Under the pieces are notes generated by a model that ran no database searches, had not been told where the DNA came from, and worked only from the letters and a program-made list of their open reading frames with translations. Position numbers and translations under genes: made by a program. Of a stretch of 64,000 nucleotides of DNA, positions 1 to 9,618 are shown in pieces. Numbering within the stretch: position 1 is the first letter of the stretch; each line of letters opens with the position of its first letter. The DNA is from Arthrobacter sp. ES3-54 (GTDB taxonomy: Bacteria; Actinomycetota; Actinomycetes; Actinomycetales; Micrococcaceae): positions 62,001 through 126,000 of the forward strand of contig NZ_JAQFIF010000008.1 of the NCBI RefSeq assembly GCF_029504395.1, given 5' to 3'.

Positions 1-1364
1 GAACGGAGCGACTGCAGGTTAGCCGCCAGAGGATCGACAAGGGTCTCCGGCACGTGTCCTCGGGGGCCGCGCATCGACTCTTCGACAGCCTTCAAGATAT
101 TGACCAGCAAGTCGGCTGCTGGAGTGCGCGTCCCTTCCATTCCTGGACGCTCCGTCAGGGGCACAATTCGGTATTCTTCAGCGGACACGCTGGAATCGGC
201 CCCGATGCTGATGGCGGGACGTTCCTCGAACAGGGAGCATTCGTCAACGAACACTGCCAATACGTTGGCAACGTGCTCACCCATGTAGCTCAGCCTGGCG
301 GATCGGACAAAGTTCTGTCCGGTCACGCCAGCCACTTGCCACGACGACTGAATTGGGCCAGTCAGCGCGGAACCGTACAGCCAGCGCACCAGCACGTCTC
401 CAGCGGTCCAGTCCTCGGAATAACGGAGCCGAGACTCGGACATCTCCTCAACCAGGACGCCTCGATTTACACATGCCATCAAATGCCGCGAACGGGAAGG
501 GCGGAACTCATCCATTCCCACGCCGACGACCCGATCAATGTCTGATATTAGTGGCGCTCGATTGGACGCCTCCAAGTTGATTGTTGCGTCGTTGACGACG
601 ACCAGATCAGAAAGCGGCCCCTCATAGTCGTAGATTCGATGCGCCAGTCCTTCTTCAAGCTCGCTCATTAGGCGCATTCCCTGAACCACGTGCGCTGTGG
701 CGTGAGACTTCCCCGCTCCTGGTCCTCCGACTAGGAACAGGAATCGAGGAGGTTGCCCAGCAGATATGCCCGCCTTTAGCCAATCACAGGCCTCTTCTAC
801 GCCGGCCGGCCGTAGCGCAGACGGCCAAGACGAATCCACAGGGTGGTCCGGTCGTGCAGCAACATCAGTACCGCCCGTTGCCCGATCCCATAGCCCGACA
901 AGGCCATCCCAGGAATTTCCATTCTTCGTTTCTGGGGTTGAAGCAGACAACGGGCCTCTTTCGTTGAAGGCTGCGGCGGACCGTGCAGCAATACCGGGGG
1001 TATCGGACGAAGATAACATCCAACTGAGCGAGTCCGGAGATTCGAAGCCGCTTGGGCGCTTGCTTTCCGCACCAATGTCACCAAGGACGGCCACGCGTAA
1101 GGCCTCCTGTACATGGCTTCGCGGCTTGTAGCCCGCAACGTATGGGAGGCCAGCCTCTGCAAGGACATGGCTGATGTTGCAGAATTTGAACTCAATGGAG
1201 CCCTTGCTGCGGCCAGTACGTGACTGCACGTGTCTGTTGTGGGCAATCTTCGAGTACGCCGTGCCGCGCGTTTCGAGATCAAGCATTAAGAAGTAAGCGC
1301 TGACGAGCGCACGCGTCTCGTCGTCGTTCCACGGTTTCGATTCCCCCACGCTGACAACATACAT
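1..1364 (-). CDS. P-loop ATPase with restriction-type N-terminal domain (partial, runs off left edge)
   Basis: Reverse-strand translation from ATG 1364 stays open to base 1 (at least 454 codons), so the C-terminus lies outside the window. Residues about 10-85 (NDDETRALVSAYFLMLDLE, then SKIAHNR, FCNISHVL and GYKPRSHVQEAL) match a pattern I know from the N-terminus of HNH and other type IV restriction proteins. A low-complexity linker follows, then a Walker A motif GGPGAGKS near residue 210 with typical P-loop surroundings (RFLFLV before it). A hydrophobic-acidic stretch LAVFVDECSLFEE further on may be Walker B. It is divergent from the SNF2 helicase, 234 bp away, which suggests one locus. The exact function is unknown; nucleic-acid-directed defence is inferred from the domain and neighbours. 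Confidence 0.75.
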   Translation of the reverse strand, partial: MYVVSVGESKPWNDDETRALVSAYFLMLDLETRGTAYSKIAHNRHVQSRTGRSKGSIEFKFCNISHVLAEAGLPYVAGYKPRSHVQEALRVAVLGDIGAESKRPSGFESPDSLSWMLSSSDTPGIAARSAAAFNERGPLSASTPETKNGNSWDGLVGLWDRATGGTDVAARPDHPVDSSWPSALRPAGVEEACDWLKAGISAGQPPRFLFLVGGPGAGKSHATAHVVQGMRLMSELEEGLAHRIYDYEGPLSDLVVVNDATINLEASNRAPLISDIDRVVGVGMDEFRPSRSRHLMACVNRGVLVEEMSESRLRYSEDWTAGDVLVRWLYGSALTGPIQSSWQVAGVTGQNFVRSARLSYMGEHVANVLAVFVDECSLFEERPAISIGADSSVSAEEYRIVPLTERPGMEGTRTPAADLLVNILKAVEESMRGPRGHVPETLVDPLAANLQSLR

Positions 1365-1598
1365 GGCTCGAACTTAGTAGGCCGATTAGACGCGAATTAG
1401 ACGCGAAGAACTGGACCGAGGGTGCTTCCCGCCGCCACCATCGAAGTCCCCATGCGCGGCCAGCACTGGTTAGAGGCCTGATGGCCGCTGGGAATCCGAG
1501 ACAGCGGCCGCGGGTTCCGCTATTGATGGTGCTAAATCAATTTGAAAGGCAGAGACCCTTATAGTGTGACAACTAGATCTACTAGGGGGACATTCGAA

Positions 1599-4500
1599 AT
1601 GGAGACCGCTGACTTCGCGCCGGGCACGACGGTGCGGCTCGTAGCCCGCCCAGAGGTCGTCGGCATCGTATCCGGCTCGCGCCATGTGGGCGGCGTGCTC
1701 CGGTTCGACGTCTTTCATGACAACGGCGTACATGGATACTTCGCATCACAGATTGAACCAGTCACGATCGCTTCAAAGCCGGACACCATTTCCGCGGCTG
1801 GTTTGCGCACCGGACTCACGTCCGAACTACTGCGCGACAAGAACACTGGATATCTGCATGCGCGAAATGTCGGACGCATTGACTACGAGCCGTATCAGTA
1901 CCGGCCAGTTCTTAAGATCGTGCAGGCCGACCGTCCGCGGATTCTGGTCGCCGACGACGTCGGTGTCGGCAAGACGATCGAAGCATGTCTCATTCTGAAG
2001 GAGCTCCAAGCGCGCCAGCGCGCACGCACAGTCTTAGTCATCTGTCCGAAGCCCCTTGTCGTCGACGAGAAGTGGCGCAACGAACTCAAGCGCTTTGATG
2101 AGGACTTCGTTCATCTGGATAGTTCCGACCTTCGATTCTGCCTTGAGGAGACGCTTCGCGAAGGTGAGTGGCCATCCCGGTTCGCGAAGGCCATCCTCCC
2201 TTACTCCCTCCTTGACGAGCGTCTGCTCGTTGGAGGCAGCGGCAGCGCTCGTCGCATCGGCCTGGTTGACCTCGCTCCCGGTCCACATTTCGACCTAGTG
2301 ATCGTCGATGAAGCGCACCATATTCGCAACCGATCGACGTTCGCCTACCAGAATGTCCAGCGCCTCACTGAATCAGCCGACGCAGTGGTGATGCTCTCCG
2401 CCACCCCGCTGCAAACGGACAGCCAAGACCTTTTCACGCTCGTGAACATGCTCCGTGACGACCTCGTACCGACGGAGCGCGACTTTGCCCAGATGCTCGA
2501 ACCGAATCACTACCTCTATGAGGCCGTAGAAGCGGCACGCGCTGGCCACGACAAGTGGCAGGCGGACGTAAATCGGGCTCTCGACGGCGCTCTTGCGACG
2601 GCGTGGGGACGACAAGTGATGGCAGTCGATCCTCGCGTCGGGCTGGTGCGAGACCTGCTCGGCACCGAACCAGAGGACGCCCGCGCGCGCATCCGGATCG
2701 TGCGAACGTTGGAGGACCTCAATACTTTCTCCGCAATCGTGAGCCGCACGCGCCGCAGGGACATCGGTAAGTTCACCACGAGGAAGCCCCGAGCACCTCT
2801 GGTTCGTTTTACGCCCGCCCAGGAAGGCGTTTACAACGCTGTGCTCGCTCTGGGGCGCAGGATCGTTGAGCTTCAGGCACCAGGAATGCCGGTCGAGTTT
2901 CTCCTATCGATGCTCCGGCGCCAAGCAGCCAGCTCGATCAGTGCGCTCGCCCCCCTCGCCGAGCAGATGCTCGAAAACCGTCTCGACAAAATCGAGTTCT
3001 CAGAAATGGGCGACGACGCTCCCGACTCGGAAACAGTTCCCCCGATTATGGCCGAGCTGCGCAACGAGATTGGAAAGGTAGGCCGGTTGGCAGCAGAACT
3101 GGACGGGCTCCCCGACCCGAAAGTCGATGTCCTCCAACAGGTAGTGACGGACAAGCAGGCCGAGGACAACAACAAAGTCCTGGTTTTCAGCACCTTCCGC
3201 CACACCCTGCGATACCTCGAAGAACAGGCGCGCGGCTGGGATGTCCGGGTCGCCGTCGTCCATGGCGCAGTTCCTGACGAGGATCGGCACTCATTCCGAC
3301 GGCGCTTCAAGCTTCCAAAGAGCAACCCCGATGCGATCGACCTTATGCTCTGCTCCGAGGTCGGCACCGAGGGGCTCGACTATCAGTTCTGTAACACCCT
3401 GGTGAACTACGACATCCCCTGGAACCCGATGCGAATTGAACAGCGAATCGGGCGCATCGACAGACGTGGTCAGCAGAGCGAGTCAGTCGCGATCATCAAC
3501 ATACTCACGCAGGGAACGATCGAGGCCGAAATTTACGAACGATGCCTTCTCCGAATCGGTGTCTTTCATCGAGCCCTCGGAGGCAGCGAGAAGATCCTAG
3601 GCGACCTGACCACGGGGCTTCGGAAGATCGCTGAGGACCTGACGCTGTCCGAGTCCGAAAGGGAGGCGAGGCTCCGCCAGCTCGCTGACAATGAGGTCGC
3701 GCGCATCCACGAGCTTGAGCGACTGGAGGACCAGCAAGGAGCACTCCTAGGGCTGACGACGGAATCATTCGAGTCGCGTATTGCCGAAGCGAGCACCGAG
3801 TGGCTTGAGGACGACAAGATCAGCGGTCTTGTCCGTTCGTATTTCGAGACCATGTCGGGACGTCGTATTGCCTTACAGCCGGGCAGGATAGCCGTTGTTC
3901 GGCTGGACGAGAACACAGCTGCCCAGATCGGGGACAACCTGCGTGCCGTTGGCGGCGATGCGCGTCTGGAGAGGTTGCTAAGGCGAATCCCCGTTGTCCT
4001 CCGGCTCACGACTGACGCTGAACTGGCAGCGGACGAAGATGATGTCGAGCTGCTCGGAGCGACGCATCCCATTGTCCTCGCCGCCGCGCAACACGCAGCG
4101 CTGGCGGGTGTCCCAACGGCCTCGCTGCGAGTGCGCTCGAATCTGGTCCCGCCCGGTCATTATCCAGTCGCGGTCCACAGTTGGACCCGATTCGATTCGC
4201 GTGACACGTTGACCCTCCGCTATGTCAGCACGGACGCGTCAGTGGAAGCTGCCGCGGACGCCCTCCTTGCGATGGCCGTAGATGGTGGCCCCCAGACAGG
4301 ACTGGGGCCTATGCAGGCGGAAATGCTGGAGCAGCGCCACCACGTCGAGTGGGAGTCGGCACGCGACAAGCATGTCGCGCGCGCCAAGGCTGCGGGTGCA
4401 CAACGGGTTGCCTCCCTCAAAGCTCAGCGAGACCGGCAACTTCGTGTTGTCGAGGAAAACGCTAGCAAGGTGAGCGACGCCAAGATCGTAAAGATGCGTC

Positions 4501-4628
4501 AGGGCGAATTGGCAGCCATTCAAGAAAAGTTCGACCGACTCATCGCACGGCACCAGCGCGCGGTCACTGGCGCCGACCTGATAACTAAGCAGCTCGCGAC
4601 TGCGCTCCTTGAGGTAGAGGCACCATGA
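1599..4628 (+). CDS. RapA/DrmD-like SNF2 helicase
   Basis: A protein of about 1009 aa with a complete SNF2/RapA-type helicase core. Motif I is DDVGVGKTIEA, the DEAH box is IVDEAHHIRN, motif III is LSATPLQ, and the C-terminal RecA lobe carries EGLDYQFCNTLVNYD and QRIGRIDRRGQ. The C-terminal third is charged and coiled-coil-like and ends in a Lys/Arg/Glu-rich helix. I placed the start at ATG 1599 because AGGGGGA lies about 9 bases upstream; an in-frame ATG at 1542 lacks such a site. The family includes RapA/HepA and DrmD, the SNF2 helicase of DISARM defence, and the length fits DrmD. No DISARM methylase or DrmA/B/C lies in view. It overlaps the next gene at ATGA, so the two are probably translationally coupled. 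Confidence 0.85.
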   Translation: METADFAPGTTVRLVARPEVVGIVSGSRHVGGVLRFDVFHDNGVHGYFASQIEPVTIASKPDTISAAGLRTGLTSELLRDKNTGYLHARNVGRIDYEPYQYRPVLKIVQADRPRILVADDVGVGKTIEACLILKELQARQRARTVLVICPKPLVVDEKWRNELKRFDEDFVHLDSSDLRFCLEETLREGEWPSRFAKAILPYSLLDERLLVGGSGSARRIGLVDLAPGPHFDLVIVDEAHHIRNRSTFAYQNVQRLTESADAVVMLSATPLQTDSQDLFTLVNMLRDDLVPTERDFAQMLEPNHYLYEAVEAARAGHDKWQADVNRALDGALATAWGRQVMAVDPRVGLVRDLLGTEPEDARARIRIVRTLEDLNTFSAIVSRTRRRDIGKFTTRKPRAPLVRFTPAQEGVYNAVLALGRRIVELQAPGMPVEFLLSMLRRQAASSISALAPLAEQMLENRLDKIEFSEMGDDAPDSETVPPIMAELRNEIGKVGRLAAELDGLPDPKVDVLQQVVTDKQAEDNNKVLVFSTFRHTLRYLEEQARGWDVRVAVVHGAVPDEDRHSFRRRFKLPKSNPDAIDLMLCSEVGTEGLDYQFCNTLVNYDIPWNPMRIEQRIGRIDRRGQQSESVAIINILTQGTIEAEIYERCLLRIGVFHRALGGSEKILGDLTTGLRKIAEDLTLSESEREARLRQLADNEVARIHELERLEDQQGALLGLTTESFESRIAEASTEWLEDDKISGLVRSYFETMSGRRIALQPGRIAVVRLDENTAAQIGDNLRAVGGDARLERLLRRIPVVLRLTTDAELAADEDDVELLGATHPIVLAAAQHAALAGVPTASLRVRSNLVPPGHYPVAVHSWTRFDSRDTLTLRYVSTDASVEAAADALLAMAVDGGPQTGLGPMQAEMLEQRHHVEWESARDKHVARAKAAGAQRVASLKAQRDRQLRVVEENASKVSDAKIVKMRQGELAAIQEKFDRLIARHQRAVTGADLITKQLATALLEVEAP

Positions 4629-7600
4629 CGACATTCGAAGCCCTGTCCGCGAAGCGGCGCAGCTACATTGAGGCCGCACGCGACAACGGATTCGAGGAAG
4701 GCCTCCGGACGCTTCTGGCCGATCTCTACCCGGACAACGCCCACTTTATCTATGAACTGCTGCAAAACGCAGAGGACGCGGGCGCGCGCGAAGTGACCTT
4801 CGTCCTCCAGGCCGACGGCCTACGCGTCGCACACGACGGTTCGCGGCTCTTCGATCTGGATGATATCGAGTCGATCACGGGCATTGGGCAGTCCACCAAA
4901 AAGGACGATGTCACTAGGATCGGTAAGTTCGGTGTCGGATTCAAGGCTGTTTTTGCCTACACGCAGACGCCCGTGATCCACTCCGGCGAACACTCGTTCG
5001 CCATACACGACCTTTTCGTCCCGGCCCGCGTTCCTACCGATGGGCGAGAGGGTTGGACGACTTTCTGGTTTCCATTCGATCGCGCGGACAAGCCAGCGGA
5101 TCGTGCCGTTATGGAGGTCGCCACCGCACTTCGCGAGATCTCGCGGACTACACTTCTATTCCTGAATAACATCACCCTTATTGGATGTTCACTGCCGGAC
5201 GGAGATGAACGGCTGCTCGAGCGCCGGTCGCTCGACGAGCACGTAGTTGAGATCGAGAGCGCGCACGAGGAAGAAGTGCCCTCCTACTGGTACCGAATCA
5301 CGGGGGACGTGACAGTTGATGGCTCGAGCTACCCAGCAGCGGCCGCCTTCGCGCTCGAGCCCCATGCCTCGAAGCAGAAAGAACCGAAGGGCTATACCGT
5401 GAAGCCCGTTGACGGCCAAGTCTTCATCTACTTCCCGGCTGTCAAGGAGACCTCGGGACTCAAGTTCCACATTCACGCACCGTTCGCATCGACTGTGGCA
5501 AGAGATAGCGTCCGGGACGTTCCTGGAAACGATGCGCTCGTCGAGGGAATCGCCGAGCTTATTACAGAGGCACTTCCTCGCATGCGCGATGCCGGACTTA
5601 TCACTGACGGTCTTCTCGGTGCATTGCCGAACAATAATGACGACCTCTCGAAAAGGTACGCCGTACTGCGTGACCGGATAACTGAGGCCTTCAGCGTCGA
5701 GCCCCTTTCGCCCATGCATGGCGGCGGCCACGCACCCGCCAGCTCACTGCTGAGATCTGAGCGAAACCTGCGCTCGGTGCTCTCCATCGATGATGCAAAC
5801 ACCCTTCGCGGACTGTACGAGTATGTTGGCGACGAACTGAGCACGGGATGGCTGGCCGACCGCGACGCACGGCCAGGCGCCTTCCTCAATTCCCTGAATG
5901 CGGTCAGCTTCTCTCGTGACGAACTAGCTGAGGCACTTGAACGCGTTGCAGCTATCTATGACGACGCGGCGACGGGTTTGAATGATCTGGACGACGTGGA
6001 CCGTGAAGACCTTGACTCCTGGGACACATGGATTTCGGAAAAGGAGGACGTCTGGCTACGTACGTTTTACATCACACTAGAAGAACTGGCTCCAAGGGCA
6101 AGTTCGTCCAGCATTTACTTTGATGAAGACGATGCCAGCTATCTCTCCGCTATTCGCAGGGCGCCATTACTACGCGTTCAGGACGGCGACGGCGTTGGCC
6201 ACGTTCCCGGCTCGCAAACATACCTTCCCGCCGCGCCCGATCTCCGAATCGACGGATTGCTGGCCGACGGGCTTGCCGCATTCGAGGGGAGCGACGATTC
6301 CGAACGCCTGGAATTGCTTCGCGCCTTCTACAGACATGCCGGAGCCAAGCCTTGGGATGCAGCTGCCCAGCTGAATGCAAGATTCAATACCTACAGCGAT
6401 GCAAGTGCCGAAATTACAGAGCAGCATCTAGATGACCTCAAGACTCTGGCGCGGCTCATCGAAGTCAAGGCCGTATCGCCCCATACATACTCAAGCCGCA
6501 GCATCTTTGTCGCAGTCAGGACGGACGGTACTCGGTACTGGGCGAGACCCAACAGGGTTTTTTTGGATGAGCCCTTTGAGCAGACAGGGCTCGCCTCACT
6601 GTACGAGTCAGCCGAATATCTGGCCAGCTGGGACGGCCGCTACCTCCCGATTGGACGGCTTGACCCCAAGTACGCTGCCTCCTGCACTGACATATCGCTT
6701 CTTGCAGGCGCCCTCAACGCAGTGGACGGGCTGAAGATAGTCAAGGTGGGAGTTACGACTAATCCCGACTTTCGACAGATGTGGGTGGATCGGGAAACCG
6801 CCTACAAGAAAGATTCTGATTGGACAATCCATCACTTCGACATCATCATCTCTGCCGGAGATGAGACACTTCTTCGTGAACTCTGGCGAATAATAGCCGC
6901 GGCTACAACGGAGCAAGCCGACGCCATTTACCGGTCGAATGGTTCCGCCCGCACTCACGTCCTGCAGTCACAGGTGCTGCAGAAGCTCCTCCGTATGCCT
7001 TGGATTTTGGACCTCGATGGCAACCTCCGGCTTCCAGAAGACACCACGGCTGAGGATCTGGCGGAGCATTTGTCCGTCCCGACAAATGCTCCGCTTCTCG
7101 AACGAGCGGGGTTCGGACGTAATGCGGCCGCCGATGCTGAGCGACAAAAGCAAGACGTCGAGGTGGCTGAAAAGTACAATTTTGAGTCCATACACGAATT
7201 AGAAAAATTAGGTCGTCTCCGCAAGCTCAATCCAGAGAAGTTTAAAGCGCTCGTCGAAGACTTGGAGGTTGAGCTACGCCTACCTGAGTCGTCAACCTCG
7301 GCTCCGGAGCAACGCGCAAGGCGTTCACGCGAGCTTTCTATTGACGCCCCCACGCGCAAGTACGACAAGCGAGTGCGCTCTGTCTACGTGCAGGTTCCAG
7401 GGCATCTCAGCGCAGCCCGCAGCTACCTGAGACAGCACTACACGAATGACGACCAAATCCTGGTTTGCCAGGTGTGTTCGTCGTCAATGCCGTTCAAAAT
7501 TGCGGGTGATTACTACTTTGAGGCCGTGCAGTTCGTCAAAGACGCCACGCGCGATCTGCGGGAGAATCGGCTTGCCTTGTGCCCAACCTGTGCAGCTAAG

Positions 7601-7828
7601 TATCGCCATGCACGGGGCACTTCGCTTGAGGACCTGCGGGATGACTTGCTCACGCAGGGCGTAGGACATCAGGGGAGCATCACAGTTGAAGTGATACTCG
7701 CCGGCGAGGCGGCCCGCGTTCGATTCGTCGGCAAGCATGCGATTGACTTGCAAGCCGCACTAAGTGCTAATGATGACGAGCCGATCGAAGAGGACGAATT
7801 CAGCGAGTTCGAGGATGCCGAGCTGTAG
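4625..7828 (+). CDS. Sacsin-like GHKL ATPase with C-terminal Cys motifs
   Basis: A 1067-aa protein beginning with a sacsin/HSP90-type GHKL ATP-binding fold. The N box ELLQNAEDAGA is at residues 44-54, followed by HDGSRLF near 70, GIGQST near 87 and the G2 box GKFGVGFKAVF at 100-110. The long middle has no domain I recognise. Near residues 947-990 there are two Cys pairs (CQVC and CPTC), a probable zinc site of the kind seen next to DUF3883/HNH-type modules. The ATG overlaps the helicase stop (ATGA). Large sacsin-like ATPases often accompany helicases in bacterial defence islands, so a joint conflict role is inferred. The two helicase-ATPase genes look like one functional unit, but no nuclease motif was identified in either. 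Confidence 0.8.
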   Translation: MTTFEALSAKRRSYIEAARDNGFEEGLRTLLADLYPDNAHFIYELLQNAEDAGAREVTFVLQADGLRVAHDGSRLFDLDDIESITGIGQSTKKDDVTRIGKFGVGFKAVFAYTQTPVIHSGEHSFAIHDLFVPARVPTDGREGWTTFWFPFDRADKPADRAVMEVATALREISRTTLLFLNNITLIGCSLPDGDERLLERRSLDEHVVEIESAHEEEVPSYWYRITGDVTVDGSSYPAAAAFALEPHASKQKEPKGYTVKPVDGQVFIYFPAVKETSGLKFHIHAPFASTVARDSVRDVPGNDALVEGIAELITEALPRMRDAGLITDGLLGALPNNNDDLSKRYAVLRDRITEAFSVEPLSPMHGGGHAPASSLLRSERNLRSVLSIDDANTLRGLYEYVGDELSTGWLADRDARPGAFLNSLNAVSFSRDELAEALERVAAIYDDAATGLNDLDDVDREDLDSWDTWISEKEDVWLRTFYITLEELAPRASSSSIYFDEDDASYLSAIRRAPLLRVQDGDGVGHVPGSQTYLPAAPDLRIDGLLADGLAAFEGSDDSERLELLRAFYRHAGAKPWDAAAQLNARFNTYSDASAEITEQHLDDLKTLARLIEVKAVSPHTYSSRSIFVAVRTDGTRYWARPNRVFLDEPFEQTGLASLYESAEYLASWDGRYLPIGRLDPKYAASCTDISLLAGALNAVDGLKIVKVGVTTNPDFRQMWVDRETAYKKDSDWTIHHFDIIISAGDETLLRELWRIIAAATTEQADAIYRSNGSARTHVLQSQVLQKLLRMPWILDLDGNLRLPEDTTAEDLAEHLSVPTNAPLLERAGFGRNAAADAERQKQDVEVAEKYNFESIHELEKLGRLRKLNPEKFKALVEDLEVELRLPESSTSAPEQRARRSRELSIDAPTRKYDKRVRSVYVQVPGHLSAARSYLRQHYTNDDQILVCQVCSSSMPFKIAGDYYFEAVQFVKDATRDLRENRLALCPTCAAKYRHARGTSLEDLRDDLLTQGVGHQGSITVEVILAGEAARVRFVGKHAIDLQAALSANDDEPIEEDEFSEFEDAEL

Positions 7829-7886
7829 CCGTCCTGCGTGCTCCCGAACCGCGTTGCGCTGTCGGGTCGACCGAGCTGACCGATGC

Positions 7887-8609
7887 TTATTTGGGTCGTA
7901 CGCCCCGCTCCCACAACCTTGACGGCCTCCCCCGTGTCCCGTCGGACATCTGCCCCGTTCCCTGCAGCTTCGGCTCCATGAACCGCCGGAACGTGTCGCG
8001 CATGAGCGCCTCACCGGCCACCACCTCGTGCAGCTCGCGGAGATCCTTTAGCGTGAACGGATCATCCAGCAGCCCCCCAGGATCCGGGGCCTCCGCATAG
8101 GCAGCCCGCAGCCATTCCACGGCCTTCGCTACAATATCCGCGTGGCCGTAGGGAAGTCCCAAGATCAGCTCCGGTTCCCCGGTCACCGAAGCCAGCCGGA
8201 CGCCGTCGGACTCCACTGCTTCCTCCAGAGCAGCAAGCGGCACCACGTCCACGTGCGCCACTGACAGCACCCAGCCGCGGTCGTCGCGCCCGGGCTCGTC
8301 GAAGACCTGCAGCTGGCGCGGCACCCGCCCGGAGATGCCCGCCTTCTCTCGCAGACCGCGAAGCACCGCGTCCGCGAGGGTCTCGCGTTCGCGCAGGAAC
8401 GTGCCAGGCAGCGCCCACTTTCCGTGCTGACGATCCTCTTCGCGCCGCACCAGCAGCACGCACACGCTGCCCTCCGCAACGGTCAGCACCGCCGTATCCA
8501 CCGCCACCGAGGGGCGCGGGTAGTCGAGCAAGGACGCACCAGGGCTGTTCTTGGAATCCTTCACACGATTATTTAACGCAGTCTTGCGCGAAAGATGCAA
8601 GCCGTGCAT
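7887..8609 (-). CDS. NrtR-like Nudix-fold transcriptional regulator
   Basis: An N-terminal Nudix fold is followed by a winged-helix region (residues about 150-230, LKDLRELHEVVAGEALMRDT then FRRFMEPKL), the NrtR architecture. NrtR proteins bind ADP-ribose and control NAD-related genes. The Nudix box is degenerate: the segment around GTFLRERETLADAVLRGLRE has Gly where the RE-type Glu belongs, and EK where EE is expected. Loss of hydrolysis with retained ligand binding is therefore likely, as known for NrtR regulators. It is divergent from ARPP-1. The true start may be GTG 8564, since the repeats at 8583-8638 look like operators and one would otherwise lie inside the gene; an A/T-rich TTAAAT sits just before that GTG, suggesting a leaderless message. 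Neither start has a clear ribosome site. Confidence 0.85.
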   Translation of the reverse strand: MHGLHLSRKTALNNRVKDSKNSPGASLLDYPRPSVAVDTAVLTVAEGSVCVLLVRREEDRQHGKWALPGTFLRERETLADAVLRGLREKAGISGRVPRQLQVFDEPGRDDRGWVLSVAHVDVVPLAALEEAVESDGVRLASVTGEPELILGLPYGHADIVAKAVEWLRAAYAEAPDPGGLLDDPFTLKDLRELHEVVAGEALMRDTFRRFMEPKLQGTGQMSDGTRGRPSRLWERGVRPK

Positions 8610-8638
8610 ACTGAAATCAATTAGCGCAGAAATGCATT
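8583..8638. promoter_or_regulatory. Candidate NrtR operator repeats
   Basis: Two related elements lie in the divergent region: cttgcgcgaaagatgcaag at 8583-8601, with CTTGC/GCAAG arms, and ttagcgcagaaatgcatt at 8621-8638. Both follow the pattern GCGC, GAAA, ATGCA. Their position between a Nudix-type regulator and its presumed target operon fits autoregulated operators. The binding protein is inferred. Confidence 0.45.
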
Positions 8639-8658
8639 AAATCACCTGGAGGTTCATC

Positions 8659-9618
8659 ATGAAGGTTCCACAGCTCCACGTCGGCGCGGGCAGCAGGCTA
8701 GGCCCGCTCAGCATCTTCCCCGTCTGGACCTCCGGCTCCGGCAGCCTGGGCATCAGCACCGGTACCCACGCCGACGTCGCCGTGAGCGAACTCGCCAGCG
8801 GCCCCCAGGTCGCCCGGCTCACAGTCACCAACAACGGCCCGCACCCCGCCCTGCTGCTGGAAGGCGAGCTGCTCGAGGGCGGACAGCAGCACCGGACCTG
8901 CGCCCGCGACGTCGTCCTGGGCCCCGGCGAAACCCGCGACATCGACACCTACTGCGTCGAGGCCGGCCGCTGGGAAGCCGGCAAGTCCAGCCACCGGCGG
9001 CACGCGCGGCGCGCACCGCTGAACGTCTGGTCCGAGCTGGCCACTGGTTCGAACGGCCTGCGCGGGACCAACCGGCAGGGCCGCATCTGGGAGCGCGTCG
9101 GCCGTTTCGACGCCGCCCGCGGCGCCTCGGTGACGAGTTCCCTGCTCGACCACATGGACCGGTTCAAGGAGGACGTGCACAACCGCTTCGACGCCGCGGA
9201 CGCACCGGCCGCGCTGGAAGGCCAGCGCGGCGTCGTTATCGGTCTTGGCCAGCAGCCGCTGCTCCTGGAGGTCTTCGGCACTAACACCCTCTTCCGCCGC
9301 CACTACCGCCAGCTGATCGATTCCGCGCTGCTGGACCTGGAACTCCTCTCGCCCCAGGCACTGGCGTCCGGCCCCATGCCGGGCCAGCGGGCCCGCGACT
9401 TCGCCGCCCACGTCCAGGCGATGGACTTCGGAACGTTCGACGACGGCGTCGCGGCGGTCGAGGTCCGGAACCACGGCGCCCTCCGGAGCCGCAACGTCGC
9501 CCGCGCCGGCGGAACTGTTTCCGCCGCCGGCATCGCCGTCGAGCTCCCCAAGCGCCGCCCCCAGCTGGCCCACCTGACCGGCTGGAACACCAAACACCCC
9601 CTGATGGAGATGGCATGA
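8659..9618 (+). CDS. ARPP-1 family protein (ADP-ribose module)
   Basis: A 319-aa protein starting KVPQLHVGAGSRLGPLSIFP, matching the ARPP-1 family, named for its association with ADP-ribosylglycohydrolases and phosphatases. Family proteins are mostly beta-rich and predicted to act in NAD-derived ADP-ribose metabolism; the reaction is not known. Internal signatures include LLEGELLEGGQQHR and GQQPLLLEVFGTNTLFRRHY. The ATG follows a TGGAGG ribosome site, and the stop overlaps the next start (ATGA), so the two genes form one operon. The gene is divergent from the NrtR-like regulator, which probably controls it. No signal peptide or membrane helix is visible. Confidence 0.85.
   Translation: MKVPQLHVGAGSRLGPLSIFPVWTSGSGSLGISTGTHADVAVSELASGPQVARLTVTNNGPHPALLLEGELLEGGQQHRTCARDVVLGPGETRDIDTYCVEAGRWEAGKSSHRRHARRAPLNVWSELATGSNGLRGTNRQGRIWERVGRFDAARGASVTSSLLDHMDRFKEDVHNRFDAADAPAALEGQRGVVIGLGQQPLLLEVFGTNTLFRRHYRQLIDSALLDLELLSPQALASGPMPGQRARDFAAHVQAMDFGTFDDGVAAVEVRNHGALRSRNVARAGGTVSAAGIAVELPKRRPQLAHLTGWNTKHPLMEMA

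Noticed and set aside
54..545. Forward open frame at the left edge as a gene
   Set aside because: The reverse strand has a coherent P-loop protein through the whole stretch, with sensible composition and motifs; the forward frame is its shadow.
1599..4628. Calling the locus a complete DISARM system
   Set aside because: Only the DrmD-like helicase fits; methylase, DrmA, DrmB and DrmC are not visible in the window.
4625..7828. Reading the GHKL protein as MutL or HSP90
   Set aside because: The motif set and length match the sacsin-like type, and MutL- or HSP90-specific middle domains are not seen.
8698..9597. Long reverse frame opposite ARPP-1
   Set aside because: Repetitive Gly/Ala/Val composition, no family resemblance; the forward gene has a ribosome site and clear homology.
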